Positions 43,465 to 51,068 of a stretch of 51,079 nt of DNA are shown in pieces. The notes under the pieces were generated by a model. It made no database searches. It had not been told where the DNA came from and saw only the letters and a program-made list of their open reading frames with translations. Positions within the stretch are counted from its first letter, which is position 1, and each line of letters starts with the position of its first letter. Position numbers and translations under genes: made by a program. The stretch covers positions 1 to 51,079 of the forward strand of contig CALUVS010000013.1 in NCBI GenBank assembly GCA_944324265.1. Direction: 5' to 3'. The DNA comes from an uncultured Traorella sp. (GTDB taxonomy: Bacteria > Bacillota_I > Bacilli_A > Erysipelotrichales > Erysipelotrichaceae).

Positions 43465-44175
43465 ATGAAAAAGATGCTAATATGCTTTGTGATCTTAGGA
43501 ATGATTGCGGGCTGCAGCCAGCAGATTTCCGATGAAAATGAGGAATTACCGATTTCAGAAGAAAATCAAGAACAAGAATTTTTTATTTATACCATTGATG
43601 AAAAACTTTATGATTTTGGTGAAAGTGCTATCAATCAATATTATACCGGAGTGCAGACACTTCAGTTTGGTTCAAAAAATCTTTCTGAATTGAATGAAGC
43701 ATTATCTGAAGAATCAAATCAGATTATAGCGGAAAATGCACAGAATGATCAGTATGAAGAATGGCGAATATTTACCTCAAGAGAAGTAAAAAGCTATGAA
43801 TTCGGAAATATTATCAGTTTTGTCATCAAAGATACAATTCATGCCAATCATGTCGGAGGCATGCCTCGGACGAATATCAGCTGTTATCATATAGATAAAA
43901 ATAAAAATGAAGTTTTGTCCAATACGGCATTTCTTCATGAAATAGGATTGGATTCAGAAGAAGTACAAGCTAAAATTGATGAGATTATCAAAGAGGAATC
44001 AGATACGCAGAAAGAGAGTGATATGGAAGCTTTGTGGCATGTTTATGGGACTCAGCTGAGCGATGATTCAGTGATTTATGCAGAAGATGGATATTTGAAC
44101 ATGATCATTACTGTTGGGGTTCTTGGATTGGGAAGGCTCAATGAAGCTTTTCAGATTATTGAAATTGACACTTAA
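43465..44175 (+). CDS. Putative lipoprotein, single RsiV/DUF3298-like module
   Basis: A 236-residue exported protein. The signal ends in MIAGC (Cys at about 17) followed by an acidic linker. The body shares the pattern of the 5714 and 40648 proteins: SELNEALSEESNQI helix, FGNIISFVIKDTIH strand pair, SCYHIDKNKNEVLSNTAFL, then helices and a final LNMIITVGVLG strand. AGAGGTGATG precedes the ATG. It lies 33 bp after the lysin gene, so the two may be co-expressed. It ends at a two-way terminator. Confidence 0.78.
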   Translation: MKKMLICFVILGMIAGCSQQISDENEELPISEENQEQEFFIYTIDEKLYDFGESAINQYYTGVQTLQFGSKNLSELNEALSEESNQIIAENAQNDQYEEWRIFTSREVKSYEFGNIISFVIKDTIHANHVGGMPRTNISCYHIDKNKNEVLSNTAFLHEIGLDSEEVQAKIDEIIKEESDTQKESDMEALWHVYGTQLSDDSVIYAEDGYLNMIITVGVLGLGRLNEAFQIIEIDT

Positions 44176-44217
44176 TTTTTGCGGATATGCTGAAGACTCA
44201 ATTCTTTATGCAAAAGA

Positions 44218-44246
44218 AAGGGAGAAAGCCGATACTTTCTCCTTTT
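44218..44246. terminator. Two-way terminator between convergent genes
   Basis: GGAGAAAG (44221-44228), 6-base loop, CTTTCTCC (44235-44242), with TTTT on the plus side and A-rich sequence on the other. It separates the lipoprotein gene and the convergent Old Yellow Enzyme gene. Confidence 0.8.
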
Positions 44247-44254
44247 ATGTTTTA

Positions 44255-45256
44255 TTATCTTAATGAAAGAATAGCATTTTTGGCCCAATCTGAATCTTTC
44301 AGAATAGCACGTCCGACACCGATCATATCGGCTTTCTCTGCTTGAAGCAATTCTTCTGCTTCTTGTGCTTTGGTAATGCCGCCGGTCAAGATTACCGGAA
44401 TATGTACTGCTTGCTTGATGGCAGAAGAAAGTTCACTGAAATATCCGGGTTCATTTCTTTCTGGATTGATATATGCTGAAAAGCCGCCTGAAATATCCAG
44501 CAAATCAACTCCAGCTTGTTCAAAGGCTTGGCAGGCAAGAACACTGTCCTCAATCGTTGTCCCGCCTTCCATGTAATCACATGCCCCAAGCCGCAATGCT
44601 ATCGGATAGTCTGGACCGACAGCCTGACGGACAGCTGCAATGATATCCAGATGAAGCTTCATTCTTCCTTCAAGTGTCTTTCCATTATATGCATCAGTGC
44701 GTTTGTTTGTCAGAGGTGAGAAAAATTCACTTAATAAATAACCATGAGCGGCATGAATTTCAACCCCGTCAAAGCCTGCCTCTTTAACTCTGAGAGCCGC
44801 CTTTGCAAAGTCTTGGATGGTCTGTTCTATTTCTTCTAAGGTCATTTCCTTCGGCAGTTCCTTGACAGCTGTCTGCGGAATCATCACTGCACTGGCACTG
44901 AGCGGTTCGCATCCGATGACATCTCTTTTGGCTTTGCCTCCGGCATGTTTGATCTGAGCAAAGACAGAGGTATTATTTTGATGAAGGATATTTGTTAATG
45001 GCTTTAATCCTTCTATATCCGTATCACTGGCAATGGATAATTGTCCTTTGCTGGCTTTTCCCAAAGGATGGACAAAGCTGTGTTCTGTAATGATCAAGCC
45101 AATATAGCTTCCTTTTGATTTTTCTGCATAATAGTCATAAAGCTTTTGTGTCGCATGTCCGAGTTCATCACTGGCGGCAGTTGCCATTGGCGGCATGACC
45201 AAACGATTTTTGATTGATAAATGCTTGATTGTGATCGGTTGTTCTAGAAAACTCAT
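44255..45256 (-). CDS. NADH:flavin oxidoreductase, Old Yellow Enzyme family
   Basis: A 333-residue FMN-dependent TIM-barrel enzyme that reduces activated C=C bonds with NAD(P)H. Family motifs: IKNRLVMPPMATA at the start, FAQIKHAGGKA, DFAKAALRVKEAGFDGVEIHAAHGYLLSEFFSPLTNKR (substrate His and FMN region), and VILTGGITKAQEAEELL with MIGVGRAIL at the FMN phosphate site. It is a short form without the C-terminal NAD-binding and FeS parts of 2,4-dienoyl-CoA reductases. It is divergent from an HxlR regulator gene that probably controls it in response to an electrophile or redox stress. GGAGG precedes the ATG. Confidence 0.94.
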   Translation of the reverse strand: MSFLEQPITIKHLSIKNRLVMPPMATAASDELGHATQKLYDYYAEKSKGSYIGLIITEHSFVHPLGKASKGQLSIASDTDIEGLKPLTNILHQNNTSVFAQIKHAGGKAKRDVIGCEPLSASAVMIPQTAVKELPKEMTLEEIEQTIQDFAKAALRVKEAGFDGVEIHAAHGYLLSEFFSPLTNKRTDAYNGKTLEGRMKLHLDIIAAVRQAVGPDYPIALRLGACDYMEGGTTIEDSVLACQAFEQAGVDLLDISGGFSAYINPERNEPGYFSELSSAIKQAVHIPVILTGGITKAQEAEELLQAEKADMIGVGRAILKDSDWAKNAILSLR

Positions 45257-45313
45257 TCGATTTCCTCCTTCAGATTTTACGAAGTCATTATAGTATGATA
45301 TGATGTATTTGAA

Positions 45314-45344
45314 AAGTACATACTTTTTTGATAGATACTATCTA
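45314..45344. promoter_or_regulatory. Divergent operator region between OYE and hxlR genes
   Basis: Two palindromes lie in the 99-bp gap: AAGTA-CA-TACTT (45314-45325) and TAGATA-C-TATCTA (45332-45344). HxlR regulators bind inverted repeats in such gaps. The minus strand also has a TATAAT-type -10 for the OYE gene at about 45289-45294. Confidence 0.6.
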
Positions 45345-45355
45345 AAAGGAGAGCT

Positions 45356-45694
45356 ATGGTGAATAAAGAAAATTCCTGTCGGGATGTAGATGTACGTCCT
45401 TTTGCTTATGCGATTTCATTGATTGATGGAAAATGGAAAATGCATATTTTATTTTGGCTGTGGAAAAAAGAAGTGCTGCGCTACAGTGAATTAAAAAGAG
45501 CCTTGGGTTCTGTCACGCATAAAATGCTCAGCAATCAGCTGAAAGAACTGGAAAACGACGGATTGATTTTGCGCAATGAATATGCACAAGTTCCTCCGAA
45601 AGTAGAGTATTCCCTTTCTGAAAGAGGCAAAAGCATGATGCCTATCTTAAGTGCTTTTTGCCGCTGGGGAAAAGAACATATGCCGCAGGAATAA
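45356..45694 (+). CDS. HxlR-family transcriptional regulator
   Basis: A 112-residue winged-helix regulator. RPFAYAISLIDGKWKMHILFWL, LRYSELKRALGSVTHKMLSNQLKELENDGLI and PPKVEYSLSERG follow the HxlR pattern. Cys8 near the N-terminus and Cys104 near the C-terminus could be redox-sensitive, as in some HxlR-type sensors of electrophiles. AAAAGGAGAG lies before the ATG. It probably controls itself and the divergent OYE gene. Confidence 0.92.
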   Translation: MVNKENSCRDVDVRPFAYAISLIDGKWKMHILFWLWKKEVLRYSELKRALGSVTHKMLSNQLKELENDGLILRNEYAQVPPKVEYSLSERGKSMMPILSAFCRWGKEHMPQE

Positions 45695-45745
45695 AATCAG
45701 CTGTCAGGCACAGAATGTAGTCAGAATGAGAAAAAGGAGAAAACT

Positions 45746-46462
45746 ATGATACATGCATTTTCAAGAACAGAATTGCTTTTAGGCAGTGAAGCAATTGAAA
45801 AATTAAAAAATTCCAGAGTAGCTGTATTCGGTGTCGGGGGAGTCGGCGGCTATGCAGTGGAAGCGCTGGTTCGAAGCGGTGTCGGTCATTTGGATCTGAT
45901 TGACAATGATCAAGTTGCTTTGACAAACTTAAATCGTCAGATCATTGCGACCATGGATACGATTGGTCAGGATAAAGTAGAAGTGGCAAAAAAAAGAATC
46001 TTAAGCATTAATCCAGAAGCTGATGTAAAAACCTATACGACATTTTTTCTGCCGGAAAATGCACATGAATTTGATTTTACACAGTATGATTATGTCATTG
46101 ATGCTATTGATACAGTCAGCGGCAAGATTGCTTTGATCGAAGAAGCACAAAAAGCCCATACACCGATCATCAGCTGCATGGGAGCCGGCAATAAATTGAA
46201 TCCGACAAGCTTTGAAGTCACAGATATTTATAAAACCTCTGTCTGTCCATTGGCCAAAGTCATGCGTCATGAATTGAAAAAAAGAGGCATCAAAAAATGC
46301 AAAGTGCTTTATTCCAAAGAAGTTCCTTTGAAGCCAAAAGATTCGCAGGAAGAAACTTCCAGACGAAGTCTGCCGGGAAGTATTGCCTTTGTGCCTTCAG
46401 CTGCGGGACTGATCATCGGCGGTGAAGTCATCAAAGATTTAGTAAAAGACTGTAGAAAATAG
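45746..46462 (+). CDS. tcdA: tRNA threonylcarbamoyladenosine dehydratase (TcdA/YgdL family)
   Basis: A 238-residue E1-like enzyme that cyclises t6A37 of tRNA to ct6A using ATP. It begins FSRTELLLGSEAIEKLKNSRVAVFG, with the nucleotide loop FGVGGVGGYAVEALVRSG, DNDQVALTNLNRQ for ATP binding, VIDAIDTVSGKIALI, and a C-terminal GSIAFVPSAAGLIIGGEVI. The length fits the family. AAAAGGAGA precedes the ATG. It is a single gene ended by its own terminator. Confidence 0.92.
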   Translation: MIHAFSRTELLLGSEAIEKLKNSRVAVFGVGGVGGYAVEALVRSGVGHLDLIDNDQVALTNLNRQIIATMDTIGQDKVEVAKKRILSINPEADVKTYTTFFLPENAHEFDFTQYDYVIDAIDTVSGKIALIEEAQKAHTPIISCMGAGNKLNPTSFEVTDIYKTSVCPLAKVMRHELKKRGIKKCKVLYSKEVPLKPKDSQEETSRRSLPGSIAFVPSAAGLIIGGEVIKDLVKDCRK

Positions 46463-46470
46463 TTTAATAG

Positions 46471-46506
46471 CCTTCTGTCATAAAATGTGCTGCAGAAGGT
46501 TTTTTA
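46471..46506 (+). terminator. Terminator after tcdA
   Basis: CCTTCTG (46471-46477) pairs with CAGAAGG (46493-46499), followed by seven T. Confidence 0.85.
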
Positions 46507-46572
46507 TTGGATAAAATAAAGAATAAATATCAAATAATAAAATAAAGAATAATAGTTTCTATAAAAAAATAA

Positions 46573-46601
46573 TTGACAGACTGACAGAGAATCAGTAAAA
46601 T
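46573..46601 (+). promoter_or_regulatory. Promoter of the structured RNA/M28 lipoprotein gene
   Basis: TTGACA (46573-46578), a 17-bp spacer and TAAAAT (46596-46601). Transcription would begin near 46608, some 13 bases before the closing stem of the structured RNA and about 410 bases before the M28 ATG. Confidence 0.7.
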
Positions 46602-46607
46602 GTTGGA

Positions 46608-46961
46608 TTGTGAAAAGGAGGGTAGATGCGTTGAGGCAAATTCACTAATAGGTGGAATACGAAAAAGTATTCAATAAAGCAGAGGAAATCTGACTTTACT
46701 TTTTGACCATTTTTGATAAGGCCATACGGACAGCCGGGTCAAAAGCCGAATTAGCGACAGGAAATTCTTGTTGAGAGTTTAAGAAACTCATGTTTTTGGG
46801 AGAGCAATTCTCTGTTGATACTAGCATATGCTAGTGTACTTCGAAACACAATAAGAGTAGTAAAAGTAGATCATTACTATATAGACTCAAAGCATCTATC
46901 TGAATAGAAATGACGGGTTTAGCAAAATTGAAAAAATCATGTTCTTCCCACAGTTCTATTC
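46608..46961 (+). ncRNA. Large structured RNA, class unknown (leader or stand-alone)
   Basis: Bases 46621-46635 pair with 46886-46900 at 14 of 15 positions (one G-T), closing a domain of about 280 nt. Inside lie GAATAC/GTATTC (46655-46672), TAAAG-CAGA-GGAAA-TCTG-A-CTTTA (46675-46698), TTTTGACC/GGTCAAAA, GAGTTT/AAACTC, AGAG/CTCT, the palindrome ACTAGCATATGCTAGT (46820-46835), GTGT/ACAC and TAGTAA/TTACTA (46858-46879). A further stem GAATAGAA/TTCTATTC (46902-46961) follows. Nothing in the 555-bp gap codes for a protein. No clear terminator separates it from the M28 gene, so it may be a long regulatory leader. It does not match a riboswitch class that I can recognise. Confidence 0.7.
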
Positions 46962-47017
46962 ATGAAAGATAGGATAGAAACGAAAAAGTACATCATAATT
47001 TAGGAAAGGGATAGATC

Positions 47018-49108
47018 ATGAAAAAATTAAGAAATCTTTTTTTTGTGCTGCTTTCTTTTAGCCTTGTTTTAAGCGGGTGCAGTACTTCAAATGAAAATGC
47101 AAGTCAAACAACAGAATTATTTACTTATGGAGATGAAGAAAAGGCATATGTTGCCCAGACAGAAGAAAACAGTGCTTATGGTTTAGATATTACTCAGCGA
47201 TTATTAGAAAATAAATCCAATGAACATGGATATCGTACAGCTGGCTCACAAGCAGAGTTTGAAGCAGGAGAGATGCTGGTAAAAGAATTTGAAAGCATTG
47301 GTTTGCAGAATGTTCATAAAGATGCCTTTACAACAGATGGCTGGGAATATCGCAAAGGTGAAATTACCTTTACTTCCGCAGAAAATGAAAGCTACACAGC
47401 TGTATTAGGCGGACATGCAGTACAGTTTCAGGCGGATAATGAAACATATGAAGTCGTTTATGCCAATCGCGGAACAGCGGATGATCTGGCAGAACTGGAT
47501 GTGAACGGCAAATGGGTGCTGGTTGACATTGATCAGTCCTCTGATTGGTGGGTCAATTATCCGGCTTATCAGGCTTATTTAAAAGGAGCTGCTGGGGTAT
47601 TGGCCATCAATGTGGCAGGCTATGGAGAAGCCAATGAAGAAACGATTGTGACACAGGATATGTGCGGTCCGGAATATACACCGATTTTCTCTATGTCTGT
47701 GAAAGACGGCAATGAATTGAAGAAAGCTCTTGAAGCAGGAAACAGTGATGTATTATTCAATATTGATTCACAGATCATACCAAATACACAATCATTTAAC
47801 ATCATTGGGGAAATTCCGGGCAAAACAGATGAACAAATTATTTTAGCGGCTCACTATGATGCTTACTGGGATGGCTTCCAGGATGATGGCACTGCTATTG
47901 CGATGATTGCCAGCATTGCCAAAGCATTGATTGACAGCGGCTATCAGCCAAATAAGACCATCAAGGTTGTTGCACACGGAGCAGAAGAATGGGGCATTAT
48001 CAATTCTCGTTATGACTGGGCGGTAGGATCTTATCGCCAGATTACGCAGAACACACCGGAATGGTCTGAAAATACTGCCGCAATGATCAATTTTGAAAGC
48101 CCAGGGATGGAACAGCAGGGATACGCATTAGTGCGTACAATTTATGAATACAATGATGTATTAAATGAGCTGTTCCAATATATTCCAGATGTACCGGAAG
48201 ACTTTGTCGATGGTCTGCAGACAGAATATCCGCTTCGTTCTTGGTCCGATGACTTTGCTTATACGACTCAGGGCGTACCGGCATTCAGAAATGGCTATAC
48301 AGATCCAAAGTATGATGCAAGTATTTATCACACACAATTTGATAATGAGAGTACTTATGATGAAGAAGATTTTGTCTTCCAGCAAAAATTATATGGTTTG
48401 CTTTTAATGGCTTTTGATGAATTCACGGTATTGCCGATGGATTTCACTTTGCGTTTTGAAGAAATGCTTCAGGCAGTCGGTGAAGAAAGCATTTATGAAC
48501 AAGCTCAAGCAGATTATGAAGGACTTACACAATCCATCAATGAAGTCATTGAAAGTGCAGATACATTATATAGTTATATTAAAGAAATTCAGTATACAGA
48601 AACTGAAGGCATGAATGAACAATTATTGGCCATCTTTAAGTTTGCGGAACAGCATTTTGTTAAATTAACTTGGGAAGATGAAGTGATATTCCCTCAGCAG
48701 CATGGCTATAACAATTTAAGCAATCTCAATAGTGCATTGGAAGCATTGAAGCAGGGGGATGCTCAAGATGCATTGGATAATTACTTATATGCAGTAGATA
48801 ACAATTGGTATGCCTATGATTTTGATCAGGAAACCTATGATTTCTTCACAGCCCAAGTGCTTGAACAAGAGGCGGATCGCTTATCTTGGGGAGTCGGCAA
48901 GGTGATTTCTCATTTGGATCTTTATGATGTCATTCAGTCCTTGCAGGATAAAACTGAAGCAGGCAATACAGATTTCACTGAAGAGATTTCAGCTTTGGAA
49001 AGTGCTGTTCAGACAGAACAGCAGCGTTTTGCAGAAACAGTCAATGAATTAATCAATGATTTAAATACAATCAATGAAATGATGATTCAGGCAAGTACAA
49101 AGGAATAA
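47018..49108 (+). CDS. Secreted M28-family aminopeptidase lipoprotein with PA domain
   Basis: A 696-residue exported zinc peptidase. The signal ends in LVLSGC (Cys21). A PA-type insert (about 140-235, ANRGTADDLAELDVNGKWVLVD and GAAGVLAINVAGYG) precedes the M28 core: H279 and D281 (LAAHYDAYW), D289/D290 (QDDGTAIA) and E323/E324 (HGAEEWG); a later DDFAYTTQGVPAF and IYHTQFDNEST (His ligand) complete the site. The last 200 residues are helical with coiled-coil character (ESAVQTEQQRFAETVNELINDLN). It probably trims peptides outside the membrane. A long structured leader precedes it. Confidence 0.92.
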   Translation: MKKLRNLFFVLLSFSLVLSGCSTSNENASQTTELFTYGDEEKAYVAQTEENSAYGLDITQRLLENKSNEHGYRTAGSQAEFEAGEMLVKEFESIGLQNVHKDAFTTDGWEYRKGEITFTSAENESYTAVLGGHAVQFQADNETYEVVYANRGTADDLAELDVNGKWVLVDIDQSSDWWVNYPAYQAYLKGAAGVLAINVAGYGEANEETIVTQDMCGPEYTPIFSMSVKDGNELKKALEAGNSDVLFNIDSQIIPNTQSFNIIGEIPGKTDEQIILAAHYDAYWDGFQDDGTAIAMIASIAKALIDSGYQPNKTIKVVAHGAEEWGIINSRYDWAVGSYRQITQNTPEWSENTAAMINFESPGMEQQGYALVRTIYEYNDVLNELFQYIPDVPEDFVDGLQTEYPLRSWSDDFAYTTQGVPAFRNGYTDPKYDASIYHTQFDNESTYDEEDFVFQQKLYGLLLMAFDEFTVLPMDFTLRFEEMLQAVGEESIYEQAQADYEGLTQSINEVIESADTLYSYIKEIQYTETEGMNEQLLAIFKFAEQHFVKLTWEDEVIFPQQHGYNNLSNLNSALEALKQGDAQDALDNYLYAVDNNWYAYDFDQETYDFFTAQVLEQEADRLSWGVGKVISHLDLYDVIQSLQDKTEAGNTDFTEEISALESAVQTEQQRFAETVNELINDLNTINEMMIQASTKE

Positions 49109-49113
49109 AAGAT

Positions 49114-49138
49114 GAGACTGTCGAAAGGCAGTCTTTTT
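49114..49138 (+). terminator. Terminator after the M28 gene
   Basis: AGACTG (49114-49119) with CAGTCT (49128-49133), GAAA in the loop region, followed by six T. Confidence 0.88.
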
Positions 49139-49211
49139 TGCAAAAAAACATGAACTTAGGGATAATCGATTGTCTTAAGTTCATGTCATTAGAGCGGCAA
49201 GACTGCCTTTC
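49122..49211. repeat. Nested inverted repeats between the M28 gene and yoeB
   Basis: GAAAGGCAGTCTT (49122-49134) recurs as its exact reverse complement at 49199-49211. Between them CATGAACTTA (49149-49158) pairs with TAAGTTCATG (49176-49185). The outer arm is also part of the M28 terminator, so the region can switch between two folds. It may work as a terminator for both strands or be a remnant of a small palindromic repeat. Confidence 0.6.
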
Positions 49212-49281
49212 ATATTTAATATTCTTTTTTTAAATATATGCTGTCATACAGTCATATTATTTCAATCTGACTATCAGCTTT

Positions 49282-49545
49282 CTAAAATTCATAATGTGTC
49301 CACATACTGATAATCTTTACTATTTTTTTATCATCATCTACCTGATAGACAAGACGATGCTTGATATTGATCCTTCTGGAATAGGCAGATGACAGGTCGC
49401 CTTGCAGTTTCTCATAGCTTGGCGGTGTCATATATGGATTTTGTTCCAAAAGATCAACCAATGCTTTTGCCTTTTTATCTAGATGAGCGCCTTTTAACTT
49501 AGGTATAGCATTTACTGCATTTTTGGTATAGACTATTTTAACCAT
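49282..49545 (-). CDS. yoeB: YoeB/Txe-family mRNA interferase toxin
   Basis: An 87-residue RelE-fold toxin that cuts mRNA in the ribosomal A site. Family features: QGDLSSAYSRRINIKHRLVYQV with the catalytic-type Arg, and the C-terminal ISMWTHYEF carrying the conserved His and Tyr. It starts 3 bp after the antitoxin stop, the usual antitoxin-first order. Confidence 0.93.
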   Translation of the reverse strand: MVKIVYTKNAVNAIPKLKGAHLDKKAKALVDLLEQNPYMTPPSYEKLQGDLSSAYSRRINIKHRLVYQVDDDKKIVKIISMWTHYEF

Positions 49546-49548
49546 GTC

Positions 49549-49797
49549 TTACCATTCAACCTCATCGGAAGGAATACATTCTTCAATAGGAGTATTCATT
49601 CCTTCAATGATTTCTTCTTTCATACCGGAAATGGAAGATAAGTATAAAGTTTCCATCAAACCGTTATATTCCTCCTCACTAAGCAGTACAGCATTGCCGT
49701 CTTTGGTGCTTATATTGATAGGTTCGTTATATTTTATTGTTTTTTCCAGCATATTGAACATATTTTTTCTAAAATTTGTAGCATTTGTGTTAATCAT
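49549..49797 (-). CDS. yefM: YefM/Phd-family antitoxin
   Basis: An 82-residue antitoxin that binds DNA with its N-terminal domain and neutralises YoeB with its acidic C-terminus. The ATG at 49797 is preferred to an upstream GTG because GAGGTG lies at the right distance. INTNATNFRKNMFNMLEK, EPINISTKDGNAVLLSEEEYNGL and the acidic tail (PIEECIPSDEVEW) match the family. It shares a promoter and operator with yoeB. Confidence 0.92.
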   Translation of the reverse strand: MINTNATNFRKNMFNMLEKTIKYNEPINISTKDGNAVLLSEEEYNGLMETLYLSSISGMKEEIIEGMNTPIEECIPSDEVEW

Positions 49798-49809
49798 TAC
49801 AGTCACCTC

Positions 49810-49835
49810 ATCATGTACATTATAACGTACATGAT
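49810..49835 (-). promoter_or_regulatory. Operator and promoter of yefM-yoeB
   Basis: ATCATGTAC (49810-49818) and GTACATGAT (49827-49835) form a 9-bp inverted repeat containing the TGTACA-type cores known from YefM operators. On the minus strand it covers a TATAAT with TTGGCA 17 bp upstream, so the complex would block the promoter. Confidence 0.8.
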
Positions 49836-49923
49836 ATTATATGCCAAAAGGGTTTATTCCTCAATATTGTTAACTTCTCAAAAAAATTATACACTTATTG
49901 TTAGTTTTTAGAAGCTTTAGATT

Positions 49924-49948
49924 TAAAAAAAGACTGCCGCAGCAGTCT
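49924..49948 (-). terminator. Terminator of the EamA gene
   Basis: On the minus strand AGACTGC-TGCG-GCAGTCT is followed by seven T. The stem overlaps the stop codon of the gene. Confidence 0.88.
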
Positions 49949-50831
49949 ATGAATTTGGAGATTTCTTTTGGAAAGATACTTGAGATAATAAGATACCTGC
50001 AAATACCAAGAAGCATCCAAAATATGCTCGCAGTGTCAAGGTTTCATTGAGCAATAACACACCACCGATGGCACAGAAGACAGATTCCAATGACAAGATC
50101 AAAGCAGCTGTAGTTGGATTGATGCCTTTCTGTCCCAAGATCTGTGTGGTATATCCGACACCTACTGACATGATGCCGCCATACAGCACCGGAATGCCTG
50201 CATCTAAAACGGCACTGAACTGAATGTCTTCAAAGATCAGAGCAATGATGATTGAAATCACTGCACTGGTGACAAATTGTCCGAAAGATAAACGAACAGG
50301 ATAAACATCATCAATATAATGATCAATGCATAAAATATGCAGTGCAAATAAAACAGCACTTCCCAGAATCAATAAATCACCTGGATTGATGCTCATAGAT
50401 TCATTGACGCTGATAAAGAAAAGACCGATGACACCTAAAACAGCTCCCAGCCATACATTCCAGCTGACTTTTTTCTTTAAGAATAAACCGAGTATCGGCA
50501 CAATGATAATATAAAAGCCTGTTAAGAATCCGGCTTTTCCGGCATAGTTAGTCATATTGATGCCGATTTGCTGAAGATTGCTGGCAGCACATAAGAAGAA
50601 CCCACATAAAATAGAAGGCTTAATGGTTCTCTTTACCTTTTCTTTATCAATGTTCTGCCGTTCAAATAACAGCATAGCCGGAATCAAAGAAAGAGCCCCT
50701 AAGACAAATCGAATCCCATTGTAGGTAAATGACCCTAAAATACTTCCCCCTACACGTTGGGCAATAAAGGCAAAGCCCCATATCATAGCTGTAAGAACAA
50801 GCAAAAATATTGACTTTGTTTTCTGATTCAT
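49947..50831 (-). CDS. EamA/DMT-family transporter
   Basis: A 294-residue carrier with about ten membrane helices in two EamA repeats. FLLVLTAMIWGFAFIAQRVG opens the first repeat, and GDLLILGSAVLFALHILCID opens the second; ALILSLESVFCAIGGVLLLNETLT is the conserved end of the second repeat. DMT carriers export metabolites such as amino acids or nucleosides; the substrate here is unknown. AGGTGAG precedes the ATG and the gene ends inside its own terminator. Confidence 0.92.
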   Translation of the reverse strand: MNQKTKSIFLLVLTAMIWGFAFIAQRVGGSILGSFTYNGIRFVLGALSLIPAMLLFERQNIDKEKVKRTIKPSILCGFFLCAASNLQQIGINMTNYAGKAGFLTGFYIIIVPILGLFLKKKVSWNVWLGAVLGVIGLFFISVNESMSINPGDLLILGSAVLFALHILCIDHYIDDVYPVRLSFGQFVTSAVISIIIALIFEDIQFSAVLDAGIPVLYGGIMSVGVGYTTQILGQKGINPTTAALILSLESVFCAIGGVLLLNETLTLRAYFGCFLVFAGILLSQVSFQKKSPNS

Positions 50832-50884
50832 ATTCTCACCTCAAAAATTAACGCTATTATTCTATCACAAACAGAAATCAAAAA

Positions 50885-50908
50885 AAAGTACCGCTTATGC
50901 GGTACTTT
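50885..50908 (-). terminator. Terminator of the right-edge minus-strand gene
   Basis: On the minus strand AAAGTACCGC-ATAA-GCGGTACTTT is followed by T. The stop codon TAA of the small ORF upstream lies in the loop. Confidence 0.88.
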
Positions 50909-51068
50909 CGACCTTTTCTGTTTTCTTTTTTCCGCGTTTTTTCGGCTTGAGACGCGGCAAGAAATTCTCCAGATAATGATATTCATCACGATCCTTGATA
51001 TACACGGGAGTTTGACACCCAAAAATAACATAAATATCAAAATGAAGACTTGTTTTAAGTCTTTTCTT
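50895..51068 (-). pseudogene. Small lipoprotein-like ORF with an apparent frameshift
   Basis: The minus strand reads YIKDRDEYHYLENFLPRL, then a Lys-rich end and TAA in the terminator loop. It has no start codon in this frame. The neighbouring frame upstream reads DLKQVFILIFMLFLG, a signal-like helix, and joining it to CQTPVYIKD by one base in a TTTTTGGG run would create a lipobox (LFLGC). It may be a broken small lipoprotein gene or a sequencing error. A hairpin AAGACTT/AAGTCTT (51045-51063) lies at its 5' side. Confidence 0.4.

Noticed and set aside
46648-46662. T-box-like motif (AGGTGGAATACG)
   Set aside because: The T-box sequence should lie near the 3' end of a leader within an antiterminator and read AGGGTGGNACCGCG. 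Here it lies near the 5' end and forms a simple hairpin with GTATTC.
46621-46900. Lysine riboswitch-like fragments (GGTAGA at the start, AAAGCCGAA, a GGG stem followed by CTGTT)
   Set aside because: The core AGAGGTGCG, GGCTGTCA and closing GGAGAGCTAC-type elements are missing, and the closing stem pairs different sequences. A covariance search is needed to be sure.
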